Below are positions 1 through 9,167 of a DNA stretch of 64,000 bases, piece after piece. This DNA is from Hungatella effluvii (lineage in GTDB: Bacteria > Bacillota > Clostridia > Lachnospirales > Lachnospiraceae): positions 196,992 to 260,991 of the forward strand of contig NZ_QJKD01000007.1 in assembly GCF_003201875.1 (NCBI RefSeq). Direction: 5' to 3'. The translations under genes were made by a program, and so were the position numbers. The stretch's first letter is position 1, and every line of letters begins with the position of its first letter. A model generated the notes under the pieces. That model had not been told where the DNA came from. It did no database searches and was given only the letters and a program-made list of their open reading frames with translations.

Positions 1-182
1 AGGAGACGCTGAAGGAGAGCCATTTTGTGCGGTGCAACCACTGGTATCTGGTGAATCTGCAGTACGTCTCGGAGATACGCAAAAATATAGTCATCGTAGC
101 AGGAGATGAACTGGAGATCAGCAGGAGGAATAAGACGGCATTTCTTTCCGAGCTGACGGATTACATGGGGATGGGGACATGA
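1..182 (+). CDS. LytTR-family response regulator, C-terminal end (partial)
   Basis: Only the last 59 codons are in the window; the reading frame is entered at base 3. The peptide contains the end of a LytTR DNA-binding domain: a segment with HFVRCNHWYLVNLQYV followed by the beta-strand pattern IVIVAGDELEISRR, which in this family precedes the final helix. Its TGA overlaps the ATG of the downstream sensor kinase (ATGA at 179-182), so the two are translationally coupled as a two-component system. In this family the kinase-regulator pair commonly controls secreted products or peptide sensing. The receiver domain lies outside the window. Confidence 0.85.
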   Translation, partial: ETLKESHFVRCNHWYLVNLQYVSEIRKNIVIVAGDELEISRRNKTAFLSELTDYMGMGT

Positions 183-1507
183 CAAAGATAAATATCACGA
201 TATGGACGTATGTGGAACTGGCTGTATCGCTCTGGGCAGCATGCGTACTTTATATGATTCCGCTGAAACACCGCCCGAATTTCCGGCTGAGACTGGGGCT
301 GGCGACGGCGGGGACCTGCGCTGTGACTGCAGCAGCAGTCTGGTGGAAGACGGCATTTCCGGCGGTGACCGTTCCGGAGGTGGTATCCATGTCGGGCGTT
401 TTTCTGCTGGGCTGCCTGTTTATTTATATCTGCGCGGCCATGCCTGTGGGCGCGGCGGTGTACTGTGCGGCGTGGGCGATCATCAGCCAGCAGATTGCTC
501 ATGAGTCTGCGTTTATTGTTGTGAGGAGTCTGGAGATCGGAGGCCAGCTGTCGGCTGTCGGCTACATGGCAGTGATTTACGCGGTGATTTATGGAATGGC
601 CGGCATCACAATCGTCAGATATATGCCGGAAAACGGAGTCTACCAGGTGGGGCCGCGGCAGCTGTCCTCGGCGCTGTTTTTGCTGATTGTTTTTGAAATT
701 CTGTTTGGTTTTTTGAGGTCAGGAGGCGGCATTCCATTTCCCGATGTGCGGGTATGGAACATCCTGCTGATTCAGTGCTACTGCGTCCTGATTCTCTACC
801 TTCAGAACACGCTGTTCAAGAAAAGCGCCATGAAACAGGAGCTGGACATCTTAAATCAGCTGTGGCATCAGCAGAAGGAGCAGTATGAGCTTTCCCAGGA
901 GACCATAACCCTGATTAACCGCAAATGCCATGATCTGAAGCATCAGATTGCCGCCATGCGCGCCATCACCAGTCCGGAGGAACGGGACAAATATCTGCGT
1001 GAGGTGGAAGACTCCGTGCAGATCTATGACTCCATTGTGAAGACCGGTAATGAGGTGCTGGATACGGTTCTGACGGAGAAGAGCCTGTTCTGCACGGCCA
1101 GTAGCATCAAGATCAACTGCATTGCGGATGGCCGCCAGATGGATATCTTTGACCCGGTGGATCTATACACCGTGTTTGGCAATGCCATTGACAATGCGAT
1201 TGAGAGCGTAAAGCAGCTGGAGAATCAGGAGATGCGGATGATAGACGTGCTGGTGTACGTCCGCAAACAGTTTTTGATCATTAATATCATGAATCCGATC
1301 GGCAGGCGGCTGGAGTTTGACGGCGATCTGCCTGTCAGCACAAAGGCCCGGAACGGGTATCACGGATTCGGCTTGAAGAGTATCCGCTATACGGTAGAAA
1401 AATATAATGGTTTCATGAAAATTGACACGGAGGAAAATATCTTTTCGCTGAAGATATTGATTCCGATTGCAGGCAAAAAAGCCGCGGACAGGACTGAGAG
1501 GAGGTAG
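179..1507 (+). CDS. GHKL-domain sensor histidine kinase
   Basis: A 442-residue membrane kinase of the AgrC/GHKL type. Residues about 8-205 form several hydrophobic segments (probably six or seven helices), the usual polytopic sensor half. A dimerisation region follows with the phospho-acceptor box KCHDLKHQ near residue 250. The C-terminal half is a GHKL ATPase: an N-box region around FGNAIDNAIES and a glycine box in GYHGFGLKSIRYTVEKY close to the end. It starts inside the stop of the LytTR regulator, so the pair is one operon. The signal is not evident. A terminator begins within its last codons. It may regulate the glycoside-use genes immediately downstream, but a promoter separates them, so that link is inference. 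Confidence 0.9.
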   Translation: MTKINITIWTYVELAVSLWAACVLYMIPLKHRPNFRLRLGLATAGTCAVTAAAVWWKTAFPAVTVPEVVSMSGVFLLGCLFIYICAAMPVGAAVYCAAWAIISQQIAHESAFIVVRSLEIGGQLSAVGYMAVIYAVIYGMAGITIVRYMPENGVYQVGPRQLSSALFLLIVFEILFGFLRSGGGIPFPDVRVWNILLIQCYCVLILYLQNTLFKKSAMKQELDILNQLWHQQKEQYELSQETITLINRKCHDLKHQIAAMRAITSPEERDKYLREVEDSVQIYDSIVKTGNEVLDTVLTEKSLFCTASSIKINCIADGRQMDIFDPVDLYTVFGNAIDNAIESVKQLENQEMRMIDVLVYVRKQFLIINIMNPIGRRLEFDGDLPVSTKARNGYHGFGLKSIRYTVEKYNGFMKIDTEENIFSLKILIPIAGKKAADRTERR

Positions 1508-1535
1508 TATATCTCCTCTCAGTCCTGATTTTTTT
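1490..1535 (+). terminator. Rho-independent terminator after the two-component operon
   Basis: A perfect 14-bp inverted repeat (AGGACTGAGAGGAG at 1490-1503 against CTCCTCTCAGTCCT at 1513-1526) is followed by a run of T at 1529-1535. The left arm overlaps the kinase stop codon at 1505-1507 closely, so termination is built into the end of the gene. Confidence 0.9.
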
Positions 1536-1544
1536 GTTTCACAG

Positions 1545-1690
1545 GAAAGTTCGTCCTATGAAACAAAAACCCTCCGGGGGATGCGCACTTCGCGCTAAGG
1601 AAATATGGCCGCTGAAGCGACCGCGCTCCGGCGCGAGAGTCCGGCGAGCTGGACTCTTTATTTCTGAAAACCACTTGGGTTCTAAAATCG
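1545..1690. other. GC-rich intergenic element with several short hairpins
   Basis: Between the terminator and the next promoter lies a GC-rich stretch with consecutive small inverted repeats: GCGC..GCGC pairs near 1574-1590 and 1622-1634, and a perfect 7-bp stem AGAGTCC/GGACTCT at 1636-1642 and 1651-1657 followed by TTTATTT. An open frame of 67 codons crosses it, but it has no ribosome site and no recognisable product, so I do not call a gene. It could be a dispersed non-coding repeat or a small structured RNA. Confidence 0.35.
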
Positions 1691-1709
1691 ACCACTTATA
1701 CAAAAATGC

Positions 1710-1738
1710 TTACACTCCGAAAAAAAACTTGTTATAGT
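1710..1738 (+). promoter_or_regulatory. Sigma-A-type promoter for the GH2/GH3 operon
   Basis: TTACAC at 1710-1715, a 17-nt spacer and TATAGT at 1733-1738 sit about 34 bases ahead of the GH2 start. The intervening 5' leader is short and contains only a weak purine-rich ribosome site (AAGAAAAGAGA). Confidence 0.6.
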
Positions 1739-1771
1739 ATGGAGGATTAGCACAAAGAAAAGAGAAATGGC

Positions 1772-3733
1772 ATGAGAAAAACAAAGAATTTGAATGACAG
1801 GTGGCAGTTTACCGGTCCGGATGGAAGGACCGTGTCAGTGAATCTGCCGCATACCTGGAACAGCGTGGATGGGCAGGATGGCGGTAATAATTACTGGCGC
1901 GGTTCATGCAGGTATGAACGGGAACTGGACATGCCGGAGTTTCAGAAAGGTGAAGAACGGGTCTATCTGGAATTCCGGGGAGTGAACGCCAGTGCGAGGG
2001 TATATTTCAATGATACCCTGGTGTGCACCCATGACGGCGGCTATTCCACATTCCGTGTGGATGTGACAGATCTGCTGCGGGAGACAAACCGGCTGGCTGT
2101 GGAAGCGGACAATGGCGTCAACGACCGTGTGTACCCGCAGAAAGCGGATTTCACATTCTACGGGGGAATATACCGTGACGTGAATCTGGTGGTGGTGAAC
2201 CGGAGACATTTTGCTCTGGCTGACCGCGGCGGGGACGGAATCCGCATTACGCCGCAGGTGAAAGAACTGGACGGATATGTCAGAGTCCAGACCTTTACCG
2301 AGATGGATGCAGGGGGAAATAAGCCTGATGCAGCGCTGCCGGACGATGATTGTGAGATCCGCATCGTTCTTCTGGATTCAGACGGCGCGGCAGCCGCCTC
2401 CGGAACCGGAGCGGACTGCACGCTGGTCATCCCTTCCGTGCACTTATGGGATGGCTTAAAGGACCCGTATCTCTATACGGCGGTCGCGCGCCTGGAGTAC
2501 CACGGGAAAACCGTGGATGAGATCCGCTGCCGGTTTGGCGTCCGCACCTTCCATGTAGACCCGGAAAAAGGATTTTTCTTAAATGGCCGCGGCTATCCCC
2601 TGCGCGGCGTATCCCGCCATCAGGACTGGAAGGGACTGGGCAATGCCATCACGAAGGAGCACCATCAAAAGGACATGGAGCTCATCCGTGAGATTGGGGC
2701 CAATACGGTCCGCCTCGCCCATTATCAGCACGATCAGTATTTCTACGATCTGTGCGACGAGTCCGGCCTGGTGGTCTGGGCGGAAATCCCTTATATTTCC
2801 GAACATATGGCCAATGGAAGAGCGAACACCATAAGCCAGATGAAGGAATTGATTATCCAGAATTACAACCATCCCTGTATCGTCTGCTGGGGAGTCTCCA
2901 ACGAGATTACCATCTCCACAAAGAATAAGAAGGATATGCTGGATCATCACCGGGAGCTCAACGAGCTCTGTCATGAGATGGACCCGACCAGGCTGACAAC
3001 GCTGGCCTGCTACGCCATGTGCGGACCGTTTAACCGGTCTGCGCATATCACCGACCTGGTATCGTGGAATCTGTATCTGGGATGGTACGTCCCGGGGCTG
3101 TTCCTGAATGATTGGTGGATGCGGTTTTTCCATTTCCGGTATCCGAAGCGCTGTCTGGGGTATTCGGAATACGGATGTGAGGCTATGCCGAACCTGCATT
3201 CCGGAAAGCCGCGCAGAGGGGATCACTCGGAGGAGTATCAGACCATTTACCACGAGTACATGTTAAAATGCTTTGAACGCAACCCCTATCTGTGGGCGAC
3301 TCATGTGTGGAACATGTTTGATTTCGCGGCGGATGCCAGAGATCAGGGAGGAGAGGCCGGTATGAACCACAAGGGGCTGGTTACATTTGACCGGAAAATC
3401 AAAAAGGACAGCTTCTATCTCTATAAGGCATACTGGAGTGATGAGCCGTTTGTGCACATTGCGGGACGCCGCAGGGCGGACCGGGAGGAATCTGTCACTA
3501 CTGTGAAGGTTTACACCAATCAGCCGAAGGCCGCGCTGTACGCGGATGGAAAGCTGATGGAGGAACAGACAGGAGACCGTGTTTTCAACTTCCGTGTGCC
3601 CTTAAACGGCACGGTAACGCTGGAGGTGAGAGCCGGTGAATGCAGGGATACCGCTGTCTTTCATAAAGTCGCGGTTCCAAACCCGGCATATAAGCTGGTC
3701 AGGAAAAAGTCCTCCAGCGCCAATTGGGTGTAA
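1772..3733 (+). CDS. Glycoside hydrolase family 2 enzyme
   Basis: A 653-residue cytoplasmic beta-glycosidase with no signal peptide. The order is the GH2 one: an N-terminal jelly-roll sugar-binding domain (about residues 1-145, with NLPHTWN and WRGSCRYER), an immunoglobulin-like domain (to about 265), then the TIM barrel from FFLNGRGYPLRGVSRHQD onward. The acid/base residue is E378 in WGVSNE and the nucleophile is E466 in SEYG. A short beta-domain ends the protein. SEYG followed by a nearby LHSG resembles beta-glucuronidase/beta-galactosidase members, but the substrate cannot be fixed from sequence. It is the first gene of an operon with a GH3 enzyme and a GPH symporter, which suggests it hydrolyses the imported beta-glycoside. 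Confidence 0.93.
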   Translation: MRKTKNLNDRWQFTGPDGRTVSVNLPHTWNSVDGQDGGNNYWRGSCRYERELDMPEFQKGEERVYLEFRGVNASARVYFNDTLVCTHDGGYSTFRVDVTDLLRETNRLAVEADNGVNDRVYPQKADFTFYGGIYRDVNLVVVNRRHFALADRGGDGIRITPQVKELDGYVRVQTFTEMDAGGNKPDAALPDDDCEIRIVLLDSDGAAAASGTGADCTLVIPSVHLWDGLKDPYLYTAVARLEYHGKTVDEIRCRFGVRTFHVDPEKGFFLNGRGYPLRGVSRHQDWKGLGNAITKEHHQKDMELIREIGANTVRLAHYQHDQYFYDLCDESGLVVWAEIPYISEHMANGRANTISQMKELIIQNYNHPCIVCWGVSNEITISTKNKKDMLDHHRELNELCHEMDPTRLTTLACYAMCGPFNRSAHITDLVSWNLYLGWYVPGLFLNDWWMRFFHFRYPKRCLGYSEYGCEAMPNLHSGKPRRGDHSEEYQTIYHEYMLKCFERNPYLWATHVWNMFDFAADARDQGGEAGMNHKGLVTFDRKIKKDSFYLYKAYWSDEPFVHIAGRRRADREESVTTVKVYTNQPKAALYADGKLMEEQTGDRVFNFRVPLNGTVTLEVRAGECRDTAVFHKVAVPNPAYKLVRKKSSSANWV

Positions 3734-3764
3734 GAAAATATGCAGTTGAAAGGAAGGAAAAGTT

Positions 3765-6700
3765 ATGTTTATGAAAAAAAGAGCGCTTTGGCGCGGCTTG
3801 ACAACTCTGTTTACATTTATTTTTTCACTGACAATTATTATTGGGGTTGTGGCTGAAAGCTACAAGGCGACGATCGATACCGCTCTCGGTACTTTGAGTG
3901 AGAAATTCGTCTCCGAAAATACAGAAGATGACCCTTTATATGATAAGTTTCAGCCGTCGGCGGAGGTTCTCAATGAAGACGGAACCGGCAATTCCCACGC
4001 GTTGATTCAGAAAGCCATTGATTTAAACCGCCAGCAGGCTGCGGAAGGCGCGGTACTGCTTAAGAACAACAACGCAGATGGACAAGGACTTCCACTGGCC
4101 GGCAATTCCCAGGTGACGTTATTCGGAATCCGTTCTCACGTATCCCTGCTGGGTTCCAGCTTCGGCGTCAAGGCACAGGGTCCTTATATCAGTCTGGAGC
4201 AGGCGCTTACTCAGAATAAAACTGATTTTAAGAATACCATAGCCTACACGCTGAACAATAACTTTGCCACCGGCGAGGTTACGAGAGGCGCGACGTTAGA
4301 CTCCTGGAGCGGAGACGAATTTGAGTTCGAGGGCGCAGGCTTTACCGTTAATCCGGTAATGACAGCGGTATATGATAAACTGAATGAAACGTATCTTCAC
4401 TCTGAAAATGAGACTCCTTCCGCGGAGTACGACCCGGGCGAGCCGTCCGCAGCGGAGATCAAGGCAGTCAATTCCGATTATGCGGCCAGCTTTGCCGAAT
4501 ACGGCGACGCGGCAATTGTAGTCATCAGCCGTCCAAGCGCGGAGTCCAAGGACTATCTGCCGGGCGGAGTGGTTGACGGTCTGGGAGCAGAGGAACCGCT
4601 GCAGCTGACAGCCAATGAACGCGATACCATCGAGATGGCGAAGAAATGCAGCGACAATGTAATCGTGCTGCTCAACTCCGCCAATGCCGTTGAAATCGGT
4701 GACTTAAAGAATGACCCTGAAATAGATTCAATTCTCTGGATTGGATTCCCAGGCTGCTACGGTATGCTGGGTGTGTCAGATATCCTCTGCGGACGCACCA
4801 GCCCTTCCGGAGCACTTCCAGATATCTACGCAACCTATAATATGTCGGCTCCCGCCATGCAGAACATGGGTAATTTCCAGTATGAAAACGGGGCGGATAT
4901 GCTCACCCGCGGCGCTGGACAGACCGGCGGCACTACAGGCAACTACCTGATCGAGGCCGAAGGCATCTATGTTGGCTACCGCTACTATGAGACCAGATAT
5001 TACGATTCGGTATTTGGAAACGGCAACGCCGGTTCTCCGGTCGGCGCTTATGCGTCTTCTACGGAGTGGGACTATGACAAAGAGGTAGCCTATGGCTTCG
5101 GATATGGTCTTTCTTATACCGATTTTACCCAGGAATTCGAGGGAGAACCGGAGTTTAACGTCTCCACAGATCCGGAAACCGGCGTCTGCGATGCAACCGC
5201 CGTATTTCATGTAAAGGTAACAAATACCGGTGACATGGCCGGAAAATCCATCGTCCAGATTTACGGACAGGCTCCTTATACGGAGGGGGGCGTTGAGAAG
5301 TCAGCGGTTCAGCTGCTTAATTTCGGCAAGACCGATACCCTGAAGCCAGGCGAATCACAGGTGGTCTCCGTAGAGGTTGATTTACAGTATATTGCCAGCT
5401 ATGACAACACGTATGATAACGGTGACGGCACCGTTGGTACTTATATCCTGGATCCGGGAACGTATTACTTTGCCATGGGTAACGGCGCACATGACGCTCT
5501 GAATCACATGATGGCCCGCCAGGGAGCGGATCCGGAAAGTCTGTCAGGCGAGAGCAACAGCGCTATGGCTTACGAACATAAGATTACAGAAGATTTTATT
5601 TCCAGCACCGCTTTCTCTGTTTCGAAAACCGGAGAGAAGATTTCAAACCAGCTGGATTACGCTGACTGGAACTATTTCCAGCCGGGAGAGGTTACTTATT
5701 TAAGCCGTACTGACTGGGCCGGCACATATCCGAAGAGCTACACCGGTATGACACTGGTCAATGAAGAACTGATTAACCTGCTTAACGGCAATTATTATAC
5801 CATTCAGACGGACGACGACACCTCCGGAATCACCTGGGGGAAGGACAGCGATCTGATGTTCTATGAGATGTACGGCACTGATTTTGACGATGCGAAATGG
5901 CAGGACCTGCTTGATAAGATGACGCTCGAGGAAGCACAGTATCTCGCCACGTTCGGCGGTCCAAGTATCCCTGGAGTCAGCTCCATCGGTACAGTGGAAA
6001 CATATATGACCGAGAACGCAGGAAATGGTGTGGCTGTAAACTTAAACGCGTCAAAGGACACGGGGGCTCCCTGGAGCATCTCCGCCAGCGATCCCAACGG
6101 AAACTGGCATCCGGAGGTATTTGCCAATGCACCGCTTGTAGCGGCTTCCTTTAACCAGGATTTATATAAAGAAGTTGGCTCCTTTATCGGTGAGGAAGCA
6201 CTGTTCACAGGAATACCGATTTTGTGGGGACCTGGTTTAAATACTCACCGCCATGCTTATAACGGCCGTAACGGCGAATACTATTCGGAAGATCCGGTTC
6301 TGTCCGGTTCCGCGGCTATGGAATTTGCCATCGGCGCACTGGATTACGGCCTGATTGCAGCACCCAAGCATTTCGCATTTAACGATCAGGAAACAAACCG
6401 AAGCGGCGTGGCGCCTTACATGCTGGAGCAGAGGGCCCGTGAGGTCGAGCTGCGTGCTTATCAGATCGCTTTCGAGGCGACCAAGTACGACACGGAGGAA
6501 GAGGACGCCGGTATGCGCGGCCTGATGATTTCCTTCAGCAAGATTGGACCAGTGGAATGCACTGCCAGCTACGAACTGATGACAGAAATTCTGAAAGAGG
6601 AATGGGGCTTTAAGGGATATGCCGTCACCGATATTTATGACGACACCGATATTTACGGAGCGGTACTGGCTTCCGGAACGACCTGCTTTGATACCCGTGG

Positions 6701-7025
6701 TATCTCAGGCTTCTATGGAGCTACGACGCTGGAGAACTGTTCTACCTTTGCTACTCAGGTTGACGGCAGCAAGCTCAGTGCCCAGCTGCTTTCCGGCGAT
6801 GCGAAGCTGCAGAATGCCGTGAAAGATTCCTGCCACAATATCTTATATGCGTTCAGCCAGAGCAGTCTGATGAACCGTTATAACAGCACGACACATATCG
6901 AGCAGACCATGACATGGTGGCGTATGGCCTATATGGCGGCTATCGCAGCATTCGGCATTCTGCTGCTGGCCAGTGGAGCTCTGTATGTCGTGTCCTCCAA
7001 ACGCAAAGAAAGAGAGGTATCATAA
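3765..7025 (+). CDS. Membrane-anchored glycoside hydrolase family 3, reversed domain order
   Basis: A 1086-residue beta-glucosidase-like protein. A hydrophobic helix near residues 12-30 and another near 1050-1075 suggest it is anchored at the cell surface. The domain order is inverted relative to classical GH3. The alpha/beta-sandwich (GH3 C-domain, with AAEGAVLLKNNN and SGALPDIYA) comes first (about 80-420). A fibronectin-III-like domain follows (about 470-590), then the (alpha/beta)8 barrel (about 690-1010) with KMTLEEAQ, PKHF (K868, H869) and the nucleophile D956 in VTDIYD. Reversed GH3 proteins are known in ruminal Firmicutes. A strong AAGGAAGG site precedes the ATG. It probably trims beta-linked oligosaccharides outside the cell for the downstream symporter. 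Confidence 0.92.
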   Translation: MFMKKRALWRGLTTLFTFIFSLTIIIGVVAESYKATIDTALGTLSEKFVSENTEDDPLYDKFQPSAEVLNEDGTGNSHALIQKAIDLNRQQAAEGAVLLKNNNADGQGLPLAGNSQVTLFGIRSHVSLLGSSFGVKAQGPYISLEQALTQNKTDFKNTIAYTLNNNFATGEVTRGATLDSWSGDEFEFEGAGFTVNPVMTAVYDKLNETYLHSENETPSAEYDPGEPSAAEIKAVNSDYAASFAEYGDAAIVVISRPSAESKDYLPGGVVDGLGAEEPLQLTANERDTIEMAKKCSDNVIVLLNSANAVEIGDLKNDPEIDSILWIGFPGCYGMLGVSDILCGRTSPSGALPDIYATYNMSAPAMQNMGNFQYENGADMLTRGAGQTGGTTGNYLIEAEGIYVGYRYYETRYYDSVFGNGNAGSPVGAYASSTEWDYDKEVAYGFGYGLSYTDFTQEFEGEPEFNVSTDPETGVCDATAVFHVKVTNTGDMAGKSIVQIYGQAPYTEGGVEKSAVQLLNFGKTDTLKPGESQVVSVEVDLQYIASYDNTYDNGDGTVGTYILDPGTYYFAMGNGAHDALNHMMARQGADPESLSGESNSAMAYEHKITEDFISSTAFSVSKTGEKISNQLDYADWNYFQPGEVTYLSRTDWAGTYPKSYTGMTLVNEELINLLNGNYYTIQTDDDTSGITWGKDSDLMFYEMYGTDFDDAKWQDLLDKMTLEEAQYLATFGGPSIPGVSSIGTVETYMTENAGNGVAVNLNASKDTGAPWSISASDPNGNWHPEVFANAPLVAASFNQDLYKEVGSFIGEEALFTGIPILWGPGLNTHRHAYNGRNGEYYSEDPVLSGSAAMEFAIGALDYGLIAAPKHFAFNDQETNRSGVAPYMLEQRAREVELRAYQIAFEATKYDTEEEDAGMRGLMISFSKIGPVECTASYELMTEILKEEWGFKGYAVTDIYDDTDIYGAVLASGTTCFDTRGISGFYGATTLENCSTFATQVDGSKLSAQLLSGDAKLQNAVKDSCHNILYAFSQSSLMNRYNSTTHIEQTMTWWRMAYMAAIAAFGILLLASGALYVVSSKRKEREVS

Positions 7026-7026
7026 A

Positions 7027-7464
7027 ATGACAGCTTTTATTAAAAAACAGGGTCCGGCTTTCTATTTCAATATCCTGTCCGCAGCAGCAGGTATCGTGGC
7101 GTTCATCGCCATGGTGGTCAGCAGTACCATGAACGAAGCTTATGCGCTTAATTCCTTCCCGCTGTTTGTGCTGGGGGCAATTGCCGGGATACTTCTGATC
7201 GTGATTGCTGTTTACGCCGCTAACCGGTGGGGAAATTACGATTATGTGGGGACACTGTCCGGTGTGGCTGCCGTTGCTCTTTTTTCAGCCGTCATCGGCG
7301 GGATCATCATGAACCGTGTCCTGCTGATATCCGGATTATTTTCCTGGAACTCCGGCAATACGCCTGGCTGGAACGTATTCTATGCCAGCGTGGTTTCCAT
7401 TGCCTGCTTTGTGATCTCCATCGTGCTGCTGATTATCGGTTCATTCTTAAAGAGTGTTAAATAA
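7027..7464 (+). CDS. Small polytopic membrane protein of the glycoside operon
   Basis: A 145-residue protein with four hydrophobic segments (about 12-30, 42-65, 75-97 and 118-142) and no recognised catalytic motif. The ATG at 7027 is chosen because it lies just after the GH3 stop with the purine-rich AGAAAGAGAGG upstream; the longer open frame from 6973 would run through the GH3 coding end. It lies one base after the GH3 gene and 20 bases before the symporter, so it is co-transcribed. Since the GH3 protein is membrane-embedded, it could assist its insertion or form a complex with it; this is inference from position only. Confidence 0.75.
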   Translation: MTAFIKKQGPAFYFNILSAAAGIVAFIAMVVSSTMNEAYALNSFPLFVLGAIAGILLIVIAVYAANRWGNYDYVGTLSGVAAVALFSAVIGGIIMNRVLLISGLFSWNSGNTPGWNVFYASVVSIACFVISIVLLIIGSFLKSVK

Positions 7465-7484
7465 GAAAGCAGGAGGTACCATTT

Positions 7485-9038
7485 ATGAGCAACGAATCAA
7501 CAACGGCGGCCGGCATGAACCGGGCAAAGCCTTACCAGCTCGTCCTGTTTCCGTTTAATAACGGTGCAACCAATGTTTACTATATTCTGACCATCACCTA
7601 CATTGCCTATTACGGCAATGGGGTGCTGGGACTGGCGCTGATGTTCGCCACGACCATGGTAACGGTTATGCGTCTGTTTGACGCGGTGACGGACCCGATC
7701 ATCGGCGCTCTGATCGATAAGACCAACGGACGCTTCGGCAAATTCAGGCCTTATATGGTGCTGGGAAATGTAATTATGGCGGTGAGTGCGTTTCTGCTGT
7801 ATTTTGGCACCAGGCTCATCCCCGATACGATGATGTGGCTGCGCTATACGTCCTATGTGGTGATCTATGCGCTCTATGTAATCGGATATACGTTTCAGAC
7901 CTCCTGTACCCGTTCTGGACAGACGGTACTGACCAATGACCCGAAGCAGCGGCCCATGTTTACGATTTTCAACATGGTGGCCAGCATGCTGGGGATGGGA
8001 GCGATCCAGTTTCTGGCACCCATTTTCCGGGCGAAGTTCGGAGACTATACCACGGCCGCATTTTTCGACATGATGATTCCGATCTCGGTTATTATCTCTG
8101 CCTTATTGACGGTGCTTGCAGTAATCGGCATCTGGGAGAAAGACCAGCCCAAGTATTTTGGACTGGGAAGTGAGGAGAAGCAGAAGATCAGGATCTCTGA
8201 GTATGTGGCTATCATGAAAGAGAACAAACCGCTCCGGAGGCTGATGGTTGCAGGGGCCGGCTGCAAGCTGGCGCTGGCCATTGCCACCAATGGTACAGTG
8301 CTCTGTATGCTCTATGGTTCCATGATGGGCAATTATAACGGGCTGTATCTGCCGATGATGATTGCCGGCTACGTGTTCTCCGCGCCGTTCTTTGTGCTGA
8401 CGGTGCGCACCTCTCAGAAGCACGGGCAGAAGGCGTCCCTCACGCGTTACGTGGGGCTTGCGCTGGTGATGTATGTGGGAGTCTTTGCACTGCTCCTGTT
8501 CTGGAAACCGGGCGTGGCGGGAGTGAATCTGTCTCTCAGCAGCTTAAATATTTATACGGTCCTGTTTGTTCTGCTGTTTGGAATCGGATATGGAGCCTAC
8601 TATGCGACGGCGGATATGCCGATCCCCATGGTTGCAGACTGTTCGGACTATGAGACCTACCGCTCAGGCAACTATATCCCCGGCGTAATGGGAACGTTGT
8701 TCTCCCTGGTGGATAAGCTGGTGTCCTCTTTAAGCTCTACGGTGGTGGGAATTGCTATCGCAGCCATTGGACTGTCTACGCTGCCCGGCGGTGATACGCC
8801 TTACATGGAAGGCATGAAGGGGATCGTCCTCGTGCTGTTCTGCGTGATTCCGATGATTGCCTGGGCGCTGACCCTGTGGGCCATGAAGGGCTACACACTG
8901 ACCGGAGAGCGCATGAAGGAAATCCAGGCGGTCAACGCGGTCCGCAAGGATGCGATTGCCAAAGGAATGAGTACGGAAGAGGCGCTTGCTACCTGGAAGA
9001 CCATGGATCAGGTGCCGGTGGAGTTTCGGCAGGAATGA
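7485..9038 (+). CDS. GPH-family glycoside:cation symporter
   Basis: A 517-residue, twelve-helix MFS transporter of the glycoside-pentoside-hexuronide (MelB/XylP/UidB) type. Family marks seen are the loop after helix 2, DAVTDPIIGALIDKT followed by GKFRPYM, which carries the cation-site aspartates, and the central cytoplasmic loop. A perfect AGGAGG lies 7 bases before the ATG. It imports a glycoside with Na+ or H+, consistent with the two beta-glycosidases encoded upstream in the same operon. The C-terminal tail of about 45 residues is cytoplasmic. The operon ends with a short tandem repeat and a terminator. Confidence 0.92.
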   Translation: MSNESTTAAGMNRAKPYQLVLFPFNNGATNVYYILTITYIAYYGNGVLGLALMFATTMVTVMRLFDAVTDPIIGALIDKTNGRFGKFRPYMVLGNVIMAVSAFLLYFGTRLIPDTMMWLRYTSYVVIYALYVIGYTFQTSCTRSGQTVLTNDPKQRPMFTIFNMVASMLGMGAIQFLAPIFRAKFGDYTTAAFFDMMIPISVIISALLTVLAVIGIWEKDQPKYFGLGSEEKQKIRISEYVAIMKENKPLRRLMVAGAGCKLALAIATNGTVLCMLYGSMMGNYNGLYLPMMIAGYVFSAPFFVLTVRTSQKHGQKASLTRYVGLALVMYVGVFALLLFWKPGVAGVNLSLSSLNIYTVLFVLLFGIGYGAYYATADMPIPMVADCSDYETYRSGNYIPGVMGTLFSLVDKLVSSLSSTVVGIAIAAIGLSTLPGGDTPYMEGMKGIVLVLFCVIPMIAWALTLWAMKGYTLTGERMKEIQAVNAVRKDAIAKGMSTEEALATWKTMDQVPVEFRQE

Positions 9039-9053
9039 TGGGGGAGCAGCAGG

Positions 9054-9101
9054 AATAGGTAAAACAAAGAATAAGTAAAACAATGAATAAGTAAAACAAA
9101 G
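9054..9101 (+). repeat. Three tandem 16-bp A-rich units after the symporter gene
   Basis: Three near-identical 16-mers, AATAAGTAAAACAAAG and variants, begin 16 bases after the symporter stop and run into the terminator. Differences are one base in the first unit and one in the second. Similar A-rich tandem units follow two other genes in this window (15081 and 52499). Confidence 0.85.
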
Positions 9102-9145
9102 AGGATGCCCGGAAGGAATGAATTTGACTTCCAGGGCATCCTTTT
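9102..9145 (+). terminator. Terminator between symporter and AIPR genes
   Basis: A stem of AGGATGCCC (9102-9110) with GGGCATCCT (9134-9142), extended by GGAAG/CTTCC, is followed by TTTT. The A-rich sequence on its other side could let it also end the convergent AIPR transcript. Confidence 0.8.
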
Positions 9146-9167
9146 AAGTGGCCTTAACCTATGTACA

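Noticed and set aside
1534..1737. 67-codon plus-strand open frame after the kinase terminator
   Set aside because: No ribosome site, starts inside the T-run of the terminator, crosses a GC-rich hairpin block and ends over the promoter of the next gene.
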